A stretch of DNA of 26,975 nt from the IMG/VR virus record IMGVR_UViG_3300037041_000528, positions 1-26,975 of that record; one strand, written 5' to 3'. Numbering within the stretch: the stretch's first letter is position 1; each line of letters begins with the position of its first letter. The notes below the pieces were generated by a model, which saw only the letters and a program-made list of their open reading frames with translations, did not search any database and was not told the DNA's origin. Positions 16,507-24,275 of this stretch are shown here, in pieces. Made by a program: the position numbers and the translations under genes. The DNA is from a virus.

Positions 16507-18510
16507 ATGGCAAAAACTAAAATTGAAATTGACCTAGTCATTAAAGGTGGCGAAAGTGTAGCACAAGTAGAAAATAAAACCAAAAGCCTTAAGGCTCAAC
16601 TTAAGGAAATGAAGGCTTTACTAATGTCTGGTACCTTAGACAACCAAGCATTTAATAAACTATCAAAAGAAGCAGGTGAACTTGAAGACCGAATTGGTGA
16701 TGTAAGTACAAGGGTTAAAAACTTGGCCTCAGATAGTAAAGGTTTAGATGGTGTAATTAGTTTGGCTCAAGGTTTAGTGGGTGGGTTTAGTGCCGTTCAA
16801 GGTGTAACTGCAATGCTTGGTGACGAAAATGAAGACCTGCAAAAGACCATGGTTAAGTTGCAGGGTTCTATGTCAGCATTGGCAGGGATTCAGGCAGTTG
16901 TCGCTACCCTTAACAAAGAATCTGCTTTTTCCACTAACTTACTTGGTGGTGCATGGACTAAGATGAACAATGCGATGAAGGCCTCTGTTATAGGTGGCAT
17001 TGCAATTTTAGTTACTGCTTTAATTTATGGATTGGAAAAACTTTCCAAGGTAACAAGTGGTGTAAGTTCTGACCAAGAAAAGTATAACAAAGTAATGAAG
17101 GAAGGCCTTGGCGATATGGCTGAGGTCACTAAAAGTATATCCGTAATGTCAAATAGTTTTGACCTTGCAAGGAAAGGTGTAATTAGTAAAAAGGAAGCCT
17201 TGTATGAATACAATAAAAACTTTGGCGAAACTTTAGGAGTTGCCCGTAATGTAAACGAAGCAGAAAAAATATTTAGGGAAAAAACTGAAGCATTCATTAA
17301 GTCAAGTTTACTAAGGGCTGAGGCAACTGCATTATTAAATGAAGCCAGTAAAAAAGGTGTAGAACAAGTAACTGCATCTATGGAAGATAATATTTCTTTT
17401 GGTGCCAAAACATTAAATGTTATAGGTGGTTTACGGAATGGTTTTATATCTTTTCAGGCAGACCAAAGTATTGCACAAGCAGAAGGAACTGCAGAAAGGA
17501 AAAAAATATTACAAGAGGATATAAAATCATTTACTGAAATTGCTAACCAAAAAATAGAAGAGGCAAGAAAAATTGAAAGTGAAAACCAAATAATAAGTAA
17601 GGATGAACAAGAAAGAAAAAAAGATGAAAAGAAAGGTAATGAAGAGGCCTTAAAAAACAAACAAGCATTACTAGAAAAGGAGAAAAAAGCAAGGGAAGAA
17701 TTTGATGCAGATAAACTAAAAAAACAACAAGAATTAAATGAAGTTATTAACCAGTTAAGTAAACAACAAGCCTTAAATAATTTATCTGCATTAGATAAAG
17801 AAATACAAGAATTAAATTGGTCATACGATGAAAAGTTAAAACTTGTGAAAAGTGGTTCTGATTTAGAAAAGGAATTGTTAGCACAAAAAACTTTTGATGC
17901 AACTCAAATTGCAGATAAGTATAGAAAAGATGAAGCAGATAAAACTTTAGCCAATGATAAAAAAATAGCAGATGAAAAAAAGAAAATAAACGAACAAGCA
18001 TTAGCCGACCAAAAAGTTATTGAAGAAGCAAGGATGTCAATTATGAACGATAGTTATATGGTAATAAATAACTTGGGTGAATTAGCAATTGGCCAACAAT
18101 TTAAAAATACTGCAGTTGGTAAATCTTTAGCCTTAACCCAGATTGCAATTGATACGGCAATGGCTATTTCATCTTTGACTAAAAACTCACAAGCCAACCC
18201 AACAAACGCAGTTACTAGTGGGTTATCAGGTATCGCCCAATTTGCTTCAGGTATGATACAAATTACTGGCAATATGTTAAAGGCTAAATCTATTTTAAGT
18301 GGTGGTGGTTCTGCAAGTGGTGGTGGTACAAGTAGTTCAAGTTCTGCAATGGGTGGCGGAAATGTTTCAAGTCAACCACCTAAGTTAGAAACTTTTGAAA
18401 GTAATCGCCCTGCAATGAATCCAAACCAAAGAGTGTATGTTCTTGAAAAAGACATTACAGATAGCCAAGGCAGGGTGGCAAGGATTAGGCATAATGCTAC
18501 TTTAATATAA
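16507..18510 (+). CDS. Tape measure protein
   Basis: A 667-residue protein. The N-terminus (MAKTKIEIDLVIKGGESVAQ, then SLKAQLKEMKALL) is characteristic of Bacteroidota phage tape measures, with long helices and a repeated LSKEAGELEDRIGD pattern. A hydrophobic stretch KASVIGGIAILVTALIYGLE lies at about residues 158-177, as in tape measures that insert into the host membrane. Residues about 330-510 are a long charged coiled coil rich in Lys, Glu and Gln, and residues about 598-620 are a Gly/Ser-rich linker before a short C-terminal tail. At about 0.15 nm per residue the length predicts a tail near 100 nm, which fits a siphovirus-type tail. No lysozyme or peptidase domain is visible. The gene lies after the fibre gene, the reverse of the usual order. 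Confidence 0.85.
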   Translation: MAKTKIEIDLVIKGGESVAQVENKTKSLKAQLKEMKALLMSGTLDNQAFNKLSKEAGELEDRIGDVSTRVKNLASDSKGLDGVISLAQGLVGGFSAVQGVTAMLGDENEDLQKTMVKLQGSMSALAGIQAVVATLNKESAFSTNLLGGAWTKMNNAMKASVIGGIAILVTALIYGLEKLSKVTSGVSSDQEKYNKVMKEGLGDMAEVTKSISVMSNSFDLARKGVISKKEALYEYNKNFGETLGVARNVNEAEKIFREKTEAFIKSSLLRAEATALLNEASKKGVEQVTASMEDNISFGAKTLNVIGGLRNGFISFQADQSIAQAEGTAERKKILQEDIKSFTEIANQKIEEARKIESENQIISKDEQERKKDEKKGNEEALKNKQALLEKEKKAREEFDADKLKKQQELNEVINQLSKQQALNNLSALDKEIQELNWSYDEKLKLVKSGSDLEKELLAQKTFDATQIADKYRKDEADKTLANDKKIADEKKKINEQALADQKVIEEARMSIMNDSYMVINNLGELAIGQQFKNTAVGKSLALTQIAIDTAMAISSLTKNSQANPTNAVTSGLSGIAQFASGMIQITGNMLKAKSILSGGGSASGGGTSSSSSAMGGGNVSSQPPKLETFESNRPAMNPNQRVYVLEKDITDSQGRVARIRHNATLI

Positions 18511-18517
18511 GCCTATA

Positions 18518-18552
18518 TTGTACCACAATGCCCTTTTAATATTATATGTGTA
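18518..18552 (+). promoter_or_regulatory. Start-proximal promoter-like motif (copy 2)
   Basis: TTG at 18518-18520 is followed after 19 bases by TATTATAT (18540-18547), a weak match to TAnnTTTG. The stretch TTAATATTATATGTGTA (18536-18552) directly precedes ATG 18553 and resembles the motifs before 8613 and 21275, with two bases fewer in the AT block. The transcript start would fall at or next to the ATG. Confidence 0.4.
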
Positions 18553-19710
18553 ATGAAGTTACCTTTGTATGTTTTAGATATTGATGAAAGTTTGGAAGAT
18601 GGTACATCTGTTTTCGCAGTTGGCCTTGTCTTGCAACCTGCTATTGAACGCAATTGGCACACCTTTTCAGCCGAAGAACCTATAATTGAACACAAATTTA
18701 ATGTTATAGATGAAGAGAAACGCATACTTGGTGGCTTTTTAATGGTGGCAGAACAACCTATTTATCGCAGAGATGACGATGGCACCGAATATTATGTAAA
18801 ATTTACCTCTGAAAGCATTGCAAGAATCGTTAATAAACTTGCTAAAAGTGGCAAACCATTGTCATTTAACCTTAACCATGATGATAAACAACCAGTAAAA
18901 GGTGCTTATTTGTTATCTCATTTTATTATAGATAGCAAATTAGGGATAAAAACACCTGATAATTTTACCCCTGCACCCGATGGAAGTTGGTTTGGGTATG
19001 TAAAAATAGAAGATGAATCAGTTTGGCAAAAGGCCAAGGATGGAGACATAAGGGGTTTTAGTGTGGAAGGTTACTTTAATGACATAAAGGTAGGCGAAGC
19101 AGAACAAAATGTATATGAAGAAATAAAAAATAAATTAATAAATAACATGGAATTTAATAAATTAAAAAAAGTCTTAGGTGAAGACTTAACCAACCAACTA
19201 AAGAAAGTCTTTAGTGAGGAGGCACCAGTTCCTGCAATTGAATTTGTAGAAACTAAATTAATTGATGGTAGTGGTTCAATAAAAGGTACCATTGCAGTCG
19301 GTGAGGCAGTTACTTTTGTAATGCCAGATGGCACAGAAGGTGATGTACCTGATGGCGAACACAAACTTGAAGGCGATGTTGTAGTTACTGTTATGGGTGG
19401 TGTAATTGAAGAAGTAAGTTCTGCAGTTGAAGAAAACCCATTGACCGACGAAGCATTAATGTCAAAAGTAAACGAAGCATTGGAAAGCCAAGCAAATGAC
19501 TTTAAGAATCAAATTGCTGAAATTCATTCAAAGTATGCTCAAGAAATTGAAGCATTAAACCAAAAGGCAACTGCATTGTTTTCTGCAATAGGAATCCTTG
19601 CTAAAACCGAAGAAGTTGTAGAAATTAGCAATGATGCAAAAAGAAAATCAGCATCAGTTAGCCAAACAAATTTTAACAGATTACAAGAAATATTAAACAA
19701 ACAAAAATAA
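18553..19710 (+). CDS. Prohead protease fused to a scaffold-like domain (XkdF-type)
   Basis: A 385-residue protein. The N-terminal half has the features of XkdF-type phage serine proteases: KRILGGFLMVAEQPIYRRDD near residue 56, His109 in FNLNHDD and Ser170 in RGFSVEGYF, which are the likely catalytic histidine and serine. The C-terminal half, from about residue 199, is acidic and partly coiled-coil (LESQANDFKNQIAEIHSKYA), like a scaffold. A beta-type insert SGSIKGTIAVGEAV...DGEHKLEGDVV lies between them. It stands directly before the capsid gene, as expected for a protein that assembles and then cleaves the prohead. An internal ATG at 19147 could give the scaffold part alone. Confidence 0.8.
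   Translation: MKLPLYVLDIDESLEDGTSVFAVGLVLQPAIERNWHTFSAEEPIIEHKFNVIDEEKRILGGFLMVAEQPIYRRDDDGTEYYVKFTSESIARIVNKLAKSGKPLSFNLNHDDKQPVKGAYLLSHFIIDSKLGIKTPDNFTPAPDGSWFGYVKIEDESVWQKAKDGDIRGFSVEGYFNDIKVGEAEQNVYEEIKNKLINNMEFNKLKKVLGEDLTNQLKKVFSEEAPVPAIEFVETKLIDGSGSIKGTIAVGEAVTFVMPDGTEGDVPDGEHKLEGDVVVTVMGGVIEEVSSAVEENPLTDEALMSKVNEALESQANDFKNQIAEIHSKYAQEIEALNQKATALFSAIGILAKTEEVVEISNDAKRKSASVSQTNFNRLQEILNKQK
19147..19710 (+). CDS. Possible nested scaffold start within the protease gene
   Basis: ATG 19147 is in frame with the protease gene and would yield a 187-residue protein starting MEFNKLKKVLGEDLTNQLKK, which is the acidic, coiled-coil scaffold half. The start is preceded by a very A/T-rich stretch with several TAA trinucleotides, the usual start context in this genome. 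In other phages a separate scaffold is made by an internal start in the protease gene. There is no direct evidence for use here. Confidence 0.3.
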   Translation: MEFNKLKKVLGEDLTNQLKKVFSEEAPVPAIEFVETKLIDGSGSIKGTIAVGEAVTFVMPDGTEGDVPDGEHKLEGDVVVTVMGGVIEEVSSAVEENPLTDEALMSKVNEALESQANDFKNQIAEIHSKYAQEIEALNQKATALFSAIGILAKTEEVVEISNDAKRKSASVSQTNFNRLQEILNKQK

Positions 19711-19711
19711 G

Positions 19712-20674
19712 ATGAGACTTAAAAAATTCGCATACGATACTACGGGATTACCTGCAGTCGTAAATGACCAATCACTTGAGTTGTTAGTTCGCTCTTTTTA
19801 CGAAGGCAAAACTGGTGCAACTTTCGCAAAACAAACTGGTATCAAATCTACTTCAGATTTGCACTACATTACAACAGAATTATTCTACCAAGCAGACACT
19901 GGATGCTCATTTGATGCTTCAGGTAAAACCAACTTTAGCAAAAGAACTATTGCAGTAGGTAAGATTAAAGTACAACAAGATTTCTGTGCTAAACAATTAG
20001 AAGGTTTTTGGACTGAACGTGCTTTGCGTCCAGGGACTTCTTATGATTACATCGCATTCGAGGCTGACTTTACTAACTTCTTAGTTGGATTGTTAACTGA
20101 AGCAAAAGAAACTGCATTATGGCAATCTGCTATTGGTGGTTCAGGTGGAAGCAACTTAACTCAATTTGATGGCTTTAACAAAATAATTCTAGATGCTTCT
20201 GCAACTACTATTAATGGTAATCCAACATCAATTTCAACTGGTACTGGTATTACATCTGCAAATGTTGTAAGCATATTTGACACAATGTGGACATTGTTAC
20301 CTGCAAAATTGAAGTCTAAACCAGATTTACAATTCATGTGTGGTGGTGATACATTTGACAAATTAGTACTTGCACTTAAAAATGCAAACTTATTCCATTA
20401 CGATGGTGTAAATGGTTCTGCATACCAAACTCAAGAAATCATACTTCCTGGGACTGGAATCAAAGTAGTTGCTTACTTCGGATTGGATGCTACAAATAGA
20501 ATCCACCTTGGTAGAACTGGTAACTTTGTAATTGGTACCGACCTTGAAAGTGATGAAGATATGTTTAACATCCGCGAAAACCCAATCAGTTTAACCATGA
20601 TGTTGGATATACATTTTAAACTTGGTACACAAGTGAAGTTCCCAAATGAGATTGTAACTTTTAAATTAGTATAA
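19712..20674 (+). CDS. Major capsid protein, HK97-like
   Basis: A 320-residue protein directly after the protease gene. It opens MRLKKFAYDTTGLPAVVNDQ with an N-arm, and has a helical region (ELFYQADTGCSF, then KIKVQQDFCAKQLEGFW, residues about 57-106) and a central domain. The end, from FVIGTDLESDEDMFNIRENP onward, matches the end of the P-domain and A-domain region of HK97-fold capsids in Bacteroidota phages, with a final beta strand. Codon choice differs from its neighbours: CGT for arginine and TCT/AGC for serine occur often, where neighbours prefer AGG/AGA and AGT, as expected for a very highly expressed gene. There is one base between the protease stop and this start. Confidence 0.8.
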   Translation: MRLKKFAYDTTGLPAVVNDQSLELLVRSFYEGKTGATFAKQTGIKSTSDLHYITTELFYQADTGCSFDASGKTNFSKRTIAVGKIKVQQDFCAKQLEGFWTERALRPGTSYDYIAFEADFTNFLVGLLTEAKETALWQSAIGGSGGSNLTQFDGFNKIILDASATTINGNPTSISTGTGITSANVVSIFDTMWTLLPAKLKSKPDLQFMCGGDTFDKLVLALKNANLFHYDGVNGSAYQTQEIILPGTGIKVVAYFGLDATNRIHLGRTGNFVIGTDLESDEDMFNIRENPISLTMMLDIHFKLGTQVKFPNEIVTFKLV

Positions 20675-20676
20675 TC

Positions 20677-21192
20677 ATGCCGTGCTTACTATCAACTGGA
20701 TTCGCCCTTGATTGCCGAGATAGTATCGGTGGTGTAGATGAGATTTACATCGGGGAATTGGAATACTTAAACACTGCTACATTCGCGACAAGTGCAGGTG
20801 CAGTTACTACAATGGCCATGACTGGTGGAAAGAAATTCTACAAGTATGAGTTAAGAAGAAATACTGCAGAGGCTAAGTCTGATAATGCAGGTGAAGTTAC
20901 TTCAGGTAGTGGTTATATCATGCACTCGGTAGAAATGCAATTGGATAAGTTCGATGTTGCTAAAAGGAATGAAATTCGTGTACTTGCACAAAAACCATTA
21001 ATCTTTATTGTTAAAGATAAGAATGATTTGTTTAGTGTATATGGTGCATACAATGGATTAGACCTAACAACTGGAACTGCAGGTACTGGGAAAGGTGCAA
21101 GTGACCTTAATGGTTTTGTGCTAACTTTTACTGGCGAAGAAAAGAACTACCCATTGGGTGTATCGTCTGCAATTGTTACTGCTTTGATTTAA
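20677..21192 (+). CDS. Probable major tail (tube) protein
   Basis: A 171-residue beta-rich protein two bases after the capsid gene. It opens MPCLLSTGFALDCRDSIGGV, a cysteine-containing signature that recurs in Bacteroidota phage proteins near capsid genes. The middle has KFYKYELRRNTAEAKS and MQLDKFDVAKRNEIRVLAQK, and the end has a Gly-rich loop before LNGFVLTFTGEEKNYPLGVS. The size, all-beta character and position fit a tail-tube or similar ring-forming protein, but the family is annotated inconsistently and it might be a head decoration protein instead. A strong terminator follows 18 bases later, so it ends the capsid transcription unit. Confidence 0.5.
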   Translation: MPCLLSTGFALDCRDSIGGVDEIYIGELEYLNTATFATSAGAVTTMAMTGGKKFYKYELRRNTAEAKSDNAGEVTSGSGYIMHSVEMQLDKFDVAKRNEIRVLAQKPLIFIVKDKNDLFSVYGAYNGLDLTTGTAGTGKGASDLNGFVLTFTGEEKNYPLGVSSAIVTALI

Positions 21193-21210
21193 TTTTAAAT
21201 CTATAAATTT

Positions 21211-21240
21211 AAAGGGAAGTTTAGGCTTCCCTTTTTTTTT
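21211..21240 (+). terminator. Rho-independent terminator after the capsid unit
   Basis: AAAGGGAAG (21211-21219), loop TTTAGG, CTTCCCTTT (21226-21234) forms nine perfect base pairs. The T run extends from 21232 to 21240. It separates the capsid unit from the portal unit. Confidence 0.9.
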
Positions 21241-21274
21241 GTATTTACATTAAGTTTTAATATATTATAGGTGT
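21238..21274 (+). promoter_or_regulatory. Start-proximal promoter (copy 3), overlapping the terminator
   Basis: TTTG at 21238-21241 is made by the last three bases of the terminator T run plus G. Nineteen bases later comes TATATTAT (21261-21268), a partial TAnnTTTG match. TTAATATATTATAGGTGT (21257-21274) abuts ATG 21275 and matches the motif before ATG 8613 at 15 of 18 positions with the same spacing. The transcript start would be at or next to the ATG. Confidence 0.5.
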
Positions 21275-21673
21275 ATGATTAGACTTAATTTTGGTAGTAA
21301 TGTTGTTGTGGTAACTTTGTCTGAAAAGATAAGCATTGCTTCACCAAATTATTTATTTGAATTTATTAGCAATCAAACACAACAAAAGTATTATTGCATT
21401 GCAAGTGATACGAGCCTTTATGCTGAACGATATAATAAATTTAATGTAGTTGTTAAGTCAACTACACCAACTCCTTTAAATGGAGAAATAAAAATCCCCC
21501 TTGGCGATGAATATACTTACAACATTTATGAGCAATTAAGTAATACTAATTTGAACCCAGTATTATCAGGTGCCATTGTTGAAAATGGATTAATGACATA
21601 CGATAAAACAATTACTTCAAGGGTAGAATTTGTTTCTACCTTAACAGAACGAAAAGCCTATGAGCCAAACTGA
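21275..21673 (+). CDS. Conserved phage protein of unknown function
   Basis: A 132-residue beta-rich protein, first gene of the portal unit. The stretches YLFEFISNQTQQKYYCIASD and TSLYAERYNKFNVV, and NGEIKIPLGDEYTYNIYEQL, resemble a family often seen beside portal or connector genes in Bacteroidota phages, with no assigned function. It looks like a small beta-sandwich. The start immediately follows the promoter motif, suggesting a leaderless or nearly leaderless message. The stop lies 14 bases inside the portal gene. Its position in the head unit suggests a structural or assembly role, which is inferred. Confidence 0.6.
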   Translation: MIRLNFGSNVVVVTLSEKISIASPNYLFEFISNQTQQKYYCIASDTSLYAERYNKFNVVVKSTTPTPLNGEIKIPLGDEYTYNIYEQLSNTNLNPVLSGAIVENGLMTYDKTITSRVEFVSTLTERKAYEPN

Positions 21674-23642
21674 TAATAAAAAGAACTATTCATTTAGTAA
21701 ATTTCCTTTGTACGCAAACGAAACACCCATATTTAGGAAACAGCCTAACATGGTTTATGTGCCTTATGGAAAAGGAAACGATTATACAGATTACCTAAGT
21801 TATCTTTATAATAACTCAGGTATACATGGTGCCATAATAAAAGGTAAGGCCACATACATTTATGGCAAGGGTTTTAAAATTAAAGCCGATTGGAATGGCG
21901 ATAAGGTTGCCCTACAAAAAACTTTAAATAGCATTAATAGTTCACAAACTGCAGATGAACTTACTAAGAAAAAAATATTTGAACGCACACTTTATGGTGG
22001 TTGTGCATACCTTATAGAATGGGATGCCTTTGGTGATGTTAAATCTATCAAATTACAACCATTTAACACGATTAGAACTTGTGTTGACAAGTCAGAATTT
22101 TACATATCTAAGGAATGGACACGAGAACAAAGTGTAAATTCAAAGTGGAAAAAAAGTAATGGTAAATTACCAGATGATGCAGTTACATTACCAGCATTTA
22201 ACCCACTAAAAAGAGAAGGAAAACAAATCCTTTACTTAATAGATGACAATCCTGCCAGTGATATTTATCCACTACCTGAATATAATAGTGGTGCAACTCC
22301 TATAGAAACTGACATTGAATGTAATTTCTTTCAACTAAACAATGTTAAGACTGGGTTTAGTGCAGGTACCATGGTTACATTCTTTAACGGAACGGCCATA
22401 AACGAGGAAGAACAATTAGAAATTGAACATGGTTTTAAAACTAAATCAAGTGGCTCAGATAATGCAGGTGAAATACTTTTAAACTTCCAAAACCCAAACA
22501 CAACTGCACCGACAATCAGTCCTTTGCGTTCTAATGACCTTGACAAACAATACGAACAATTAAGTAAAGATACAATAAATAAAATACTTTATTCACATAG
22601 GGTAAGTAACGGCCTCTTGTTTGGTATCAAGACTCCTGGAGAGTTAGGTGGTGGCAGGTCTGAGTTTGATTTAAGTTGGGAGCATTTTAGCAACACTTAT
22701 GTAAAACCAAAACAACAAGAAGAAGAGGAAGATATGAACTACATTCTTAGTCTTTATGGTTACATGGGTAACCCAGTTGAATTAACTACACTTGACCCAA
22801 TAGGAATTGAGTTAACAAGTGAAATTATAAGTAGAACAATAGATGCAGATTCATTTGCTGATATGGTGTATGAAAGACTTGGTATTGAAAAGCCGAACCT
22901 TGTTAAAAAGGATGACATATTAACTATTATAAATTCCAATCCAATAGTTGCACCGAAGATATTAGAAAGTCTAACGGCTAATGAAATTAGGAGTATTATA
23001 AACTTACCTGCTATAATCGGTGGCGATACTTTAAAAACGAACGCATTTTCAAGCGAAGAAGATTTTATACTTAATAAGTTTTTAGAAATTGGTGAACCTG
23101 CAGAAAATTATGAAATTGTAAAACAATGTTTTGTTTATTCAGATTCTGATAACTTTGCAAAGGAAGATGACCAGAAATTATTAGATGAAATTAAAAAAGG
23201 TAAAACTTATAATATTTTAGACCTTGCAAAAAAATTAAAGATTAGCGAAAGTGAAATTTATAAAAGTTTAGAAAGGTTAAACAAAGCAAATATTTTATTT
23301 GTAGATTATGGGGAGGCTAATGGTGAAATTAATATTACCCCTAAAGAAATACAAGAACCACCAAAACAAGAAATAGGTTTAGAAACCAAGTGGCGTTATA
23401 CAACCAATTTAACCCCACCAATTATTGAGGGAACAAGAAAGTTTTGTAGAGATATGTTAGGTGCAAAACAACTTTACACAAGGCAACAAATAGATGCACT
23501 ACAAAATGAAGCAAATACAAAAGGTTACAATGAAGATGTATGGAAGTACAAGGGTGGATGGCAAACAATTAAAGGTACTATTATTCATATTCCTAGTTGT
23601 CGCCATTTTTGGGAGTCGGTGTTAGTTAAGAAGATAAAATAA
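21660..23642 (+). CDS. Portal protein with unusual C-terminal extension
   Basis: A 660-residue protein. The first part opens SFSKFPLYANETPIFRKQPN and has GIHGAIIKGKATYIYGKGFK near residue 52, then a core with YGGCAYLIEWDAFGDVKSIK near residue 112 and GGRSEFDLSWEHFSNTYVKP near residue 330, which fit portal proteins in Bacteroidota phages. After about residue 495 the sequence has an HTH-like stretch (LDLAKKLKISESEIYKSLER, about residues 519-545). A final domain after about 577 contains TRKFCRDMLGAKQLYTRQQI, then KYKGGW and SCRHFWE. The Cys and His residues in that end could bind metal. Portals form the dodecameric ring for DNA entry at the head vertex. The size is above the usual 450-550 residues because of this extension. 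Confidence 0.75.
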   Translation: MSQTDNKKNYSFSKFPLYANETPIFRKQPNMVYVPYGKGNDYTDYLSYLYNNSGIHGAIIKGKATYIYGKGFKIKADWNGDKVALQKTLNSINSSQTADELTKKKIFERTLYGGCAYLIEWDAFGDVKSIKLQPFNTIRTCVDKSEFYISKEWTREQSVNSKWKKSNGKLPDDAVTLPAFNPLKREGKQILYLIDDNPASDIYPLPEYNSGATPIETDIECNFFQLNNVKTGFSAGTMVTFFNGTAINEEEQLEIEHGFKTKSSGSDNAGEILLNFQNPNTTAPTISPLRSNDLDKQYEQLSKDTINKILYSHRVSNGLLFGIKTPGELGGGRSEFDLSWEHFSNTYVKPKQQEEEEDMNYILSLYGYMGNPVELTTLDPIGIELTSEIISRTIDADSFADMVYERLGIEKPNLVKKDDILTIINSNPIVAPKILESLTANEIRSIINLPAIIGGDTLKTNAFSSEEDFILNKFLEIGEPAENYEIVKQCFVYSDSDNFAKEDDQKLLDEIKKGKTYNILDLAKKLKISESEIYKSLERLNKANILFVDYGEANGEINITPKEIQEPPKQEIGLETKWRYTTNLTPPIIEGTRKFCRDMLGAKQLYTRQQIDALQNEANTKGYNEDVWKYKGGWQTIKGTIIHIPSCRHFWESVLVKKIK

Positions 23643-23644
23643 TT

Positions 23645-24211
23645 ATGAGTTTAAAACCACTATTCGTATCAACTGCAACCATTAAAAAATATGGGGTTAT
23701 AGAAAATAATGTAGACGATAAATTAATTGCACAAACTATAATCATGGTGCAAGATTTACAATTGCAACAAATTTTAGGAAGTGATTTATACAACCAAATT
23801 GCCGACCAAATAAATGCAAGTACTTTAAGTGTATTAAACCAAACTTTATTGGATGAATACATTCGTGATTTTATTATTAATGCAACCATAAGTGATGGTG
23901 CCATTATTTTTAACTATAGGTTTAGTAACAAAGGTGTAGTTACACAAAGTAGCGACAACCAACAACCAGTAAGCCAAAGGGAATTAGAATTGATAGAACA
24001 AAAATGGGGAAGGATGGCTGACTTTTATGCTAAAAGATTAAGTGGGTACCTTGAAGAAAATGGTACCGACTACCCATTGTGGTTGAATGGCAACAATAAG
24101 ATACAAGATGTACAAGGTCGCAGGGCTATGTACCAATCAGGATTTTATTTAGGTAACAAAAGAAGAAATAACGATGAAAGAAAATACTGGCCTTATTGTA
24201 AAGATTGCTAA
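23645..24211 (+). CDS. Head-tail connector-like protein (DUF6712-like)
   Basis: A 188-residue, mostly helical protein two bases after the portal gene. It contains LIAQTIIMVQDLQLQQILGS and DLYNQI near residue 30-52, a pattern seen in Bacteroidota phage proteins of the DUF6712 kind. These resemble the gp6-type connectors, with a bundle of helices and a long central helix. The last third is charged (GNKRRNNDERKYWPYCKDC). The position after the portal supports a connector role. The 3' end overlaps the following 33-codon gene by 38 bases. Confidence 0.6.
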   Translation: MSLKPLFVSTATIKKYGVIENNVDDKLIAQTIIMVQDLQLQQILGSDLYNQIADQINASTLSVLNQTLLDEYIRDFIINATISDGAIIFNYRFSNKGVVTQSSDNQQPVSQRELELIEQKWGRMADFYAKRLSGYLEENGTDYPLWLNGNNKIQDVQGRRAMYQSGFYLGNKRRNNDERKYWPYCKDC

Positions 24212-24275
24212 CAAGAAGATTACCAAAAAGAACTTACAAAAGTTGATGGTATATATTGAAAAGAAAACTAAATGA
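24174..24275 (+). CDS. Very short possible gene, 33 residues
   Basis: A 33-codon frame starting inside the connector gene at ATG 24174 and ending with TGA 24273-24275, which overlaps the next start as ATGA. The product (MKENTGLIVKIANKKITKKN and onward) is strongly basic and possibly helical. Without it there would be 60 empty bases between two otherwise tightly packed genes. The ATGA overlap matches the pattern used elsewhere in this genome. The function is unknown. Confidence 0.45.
   Translation: MKENTGLIVKIANKKITKKNLQKLMVYIEKKTK

Noticed and set aside
17025-17408. Open frame of 127 codons on the - strand within the tape measure gene
   Set aside because: Antisense shadow; hydrophobic, low-complexity product as expected from the complement of a Lys/Glu-rich coding sequence.
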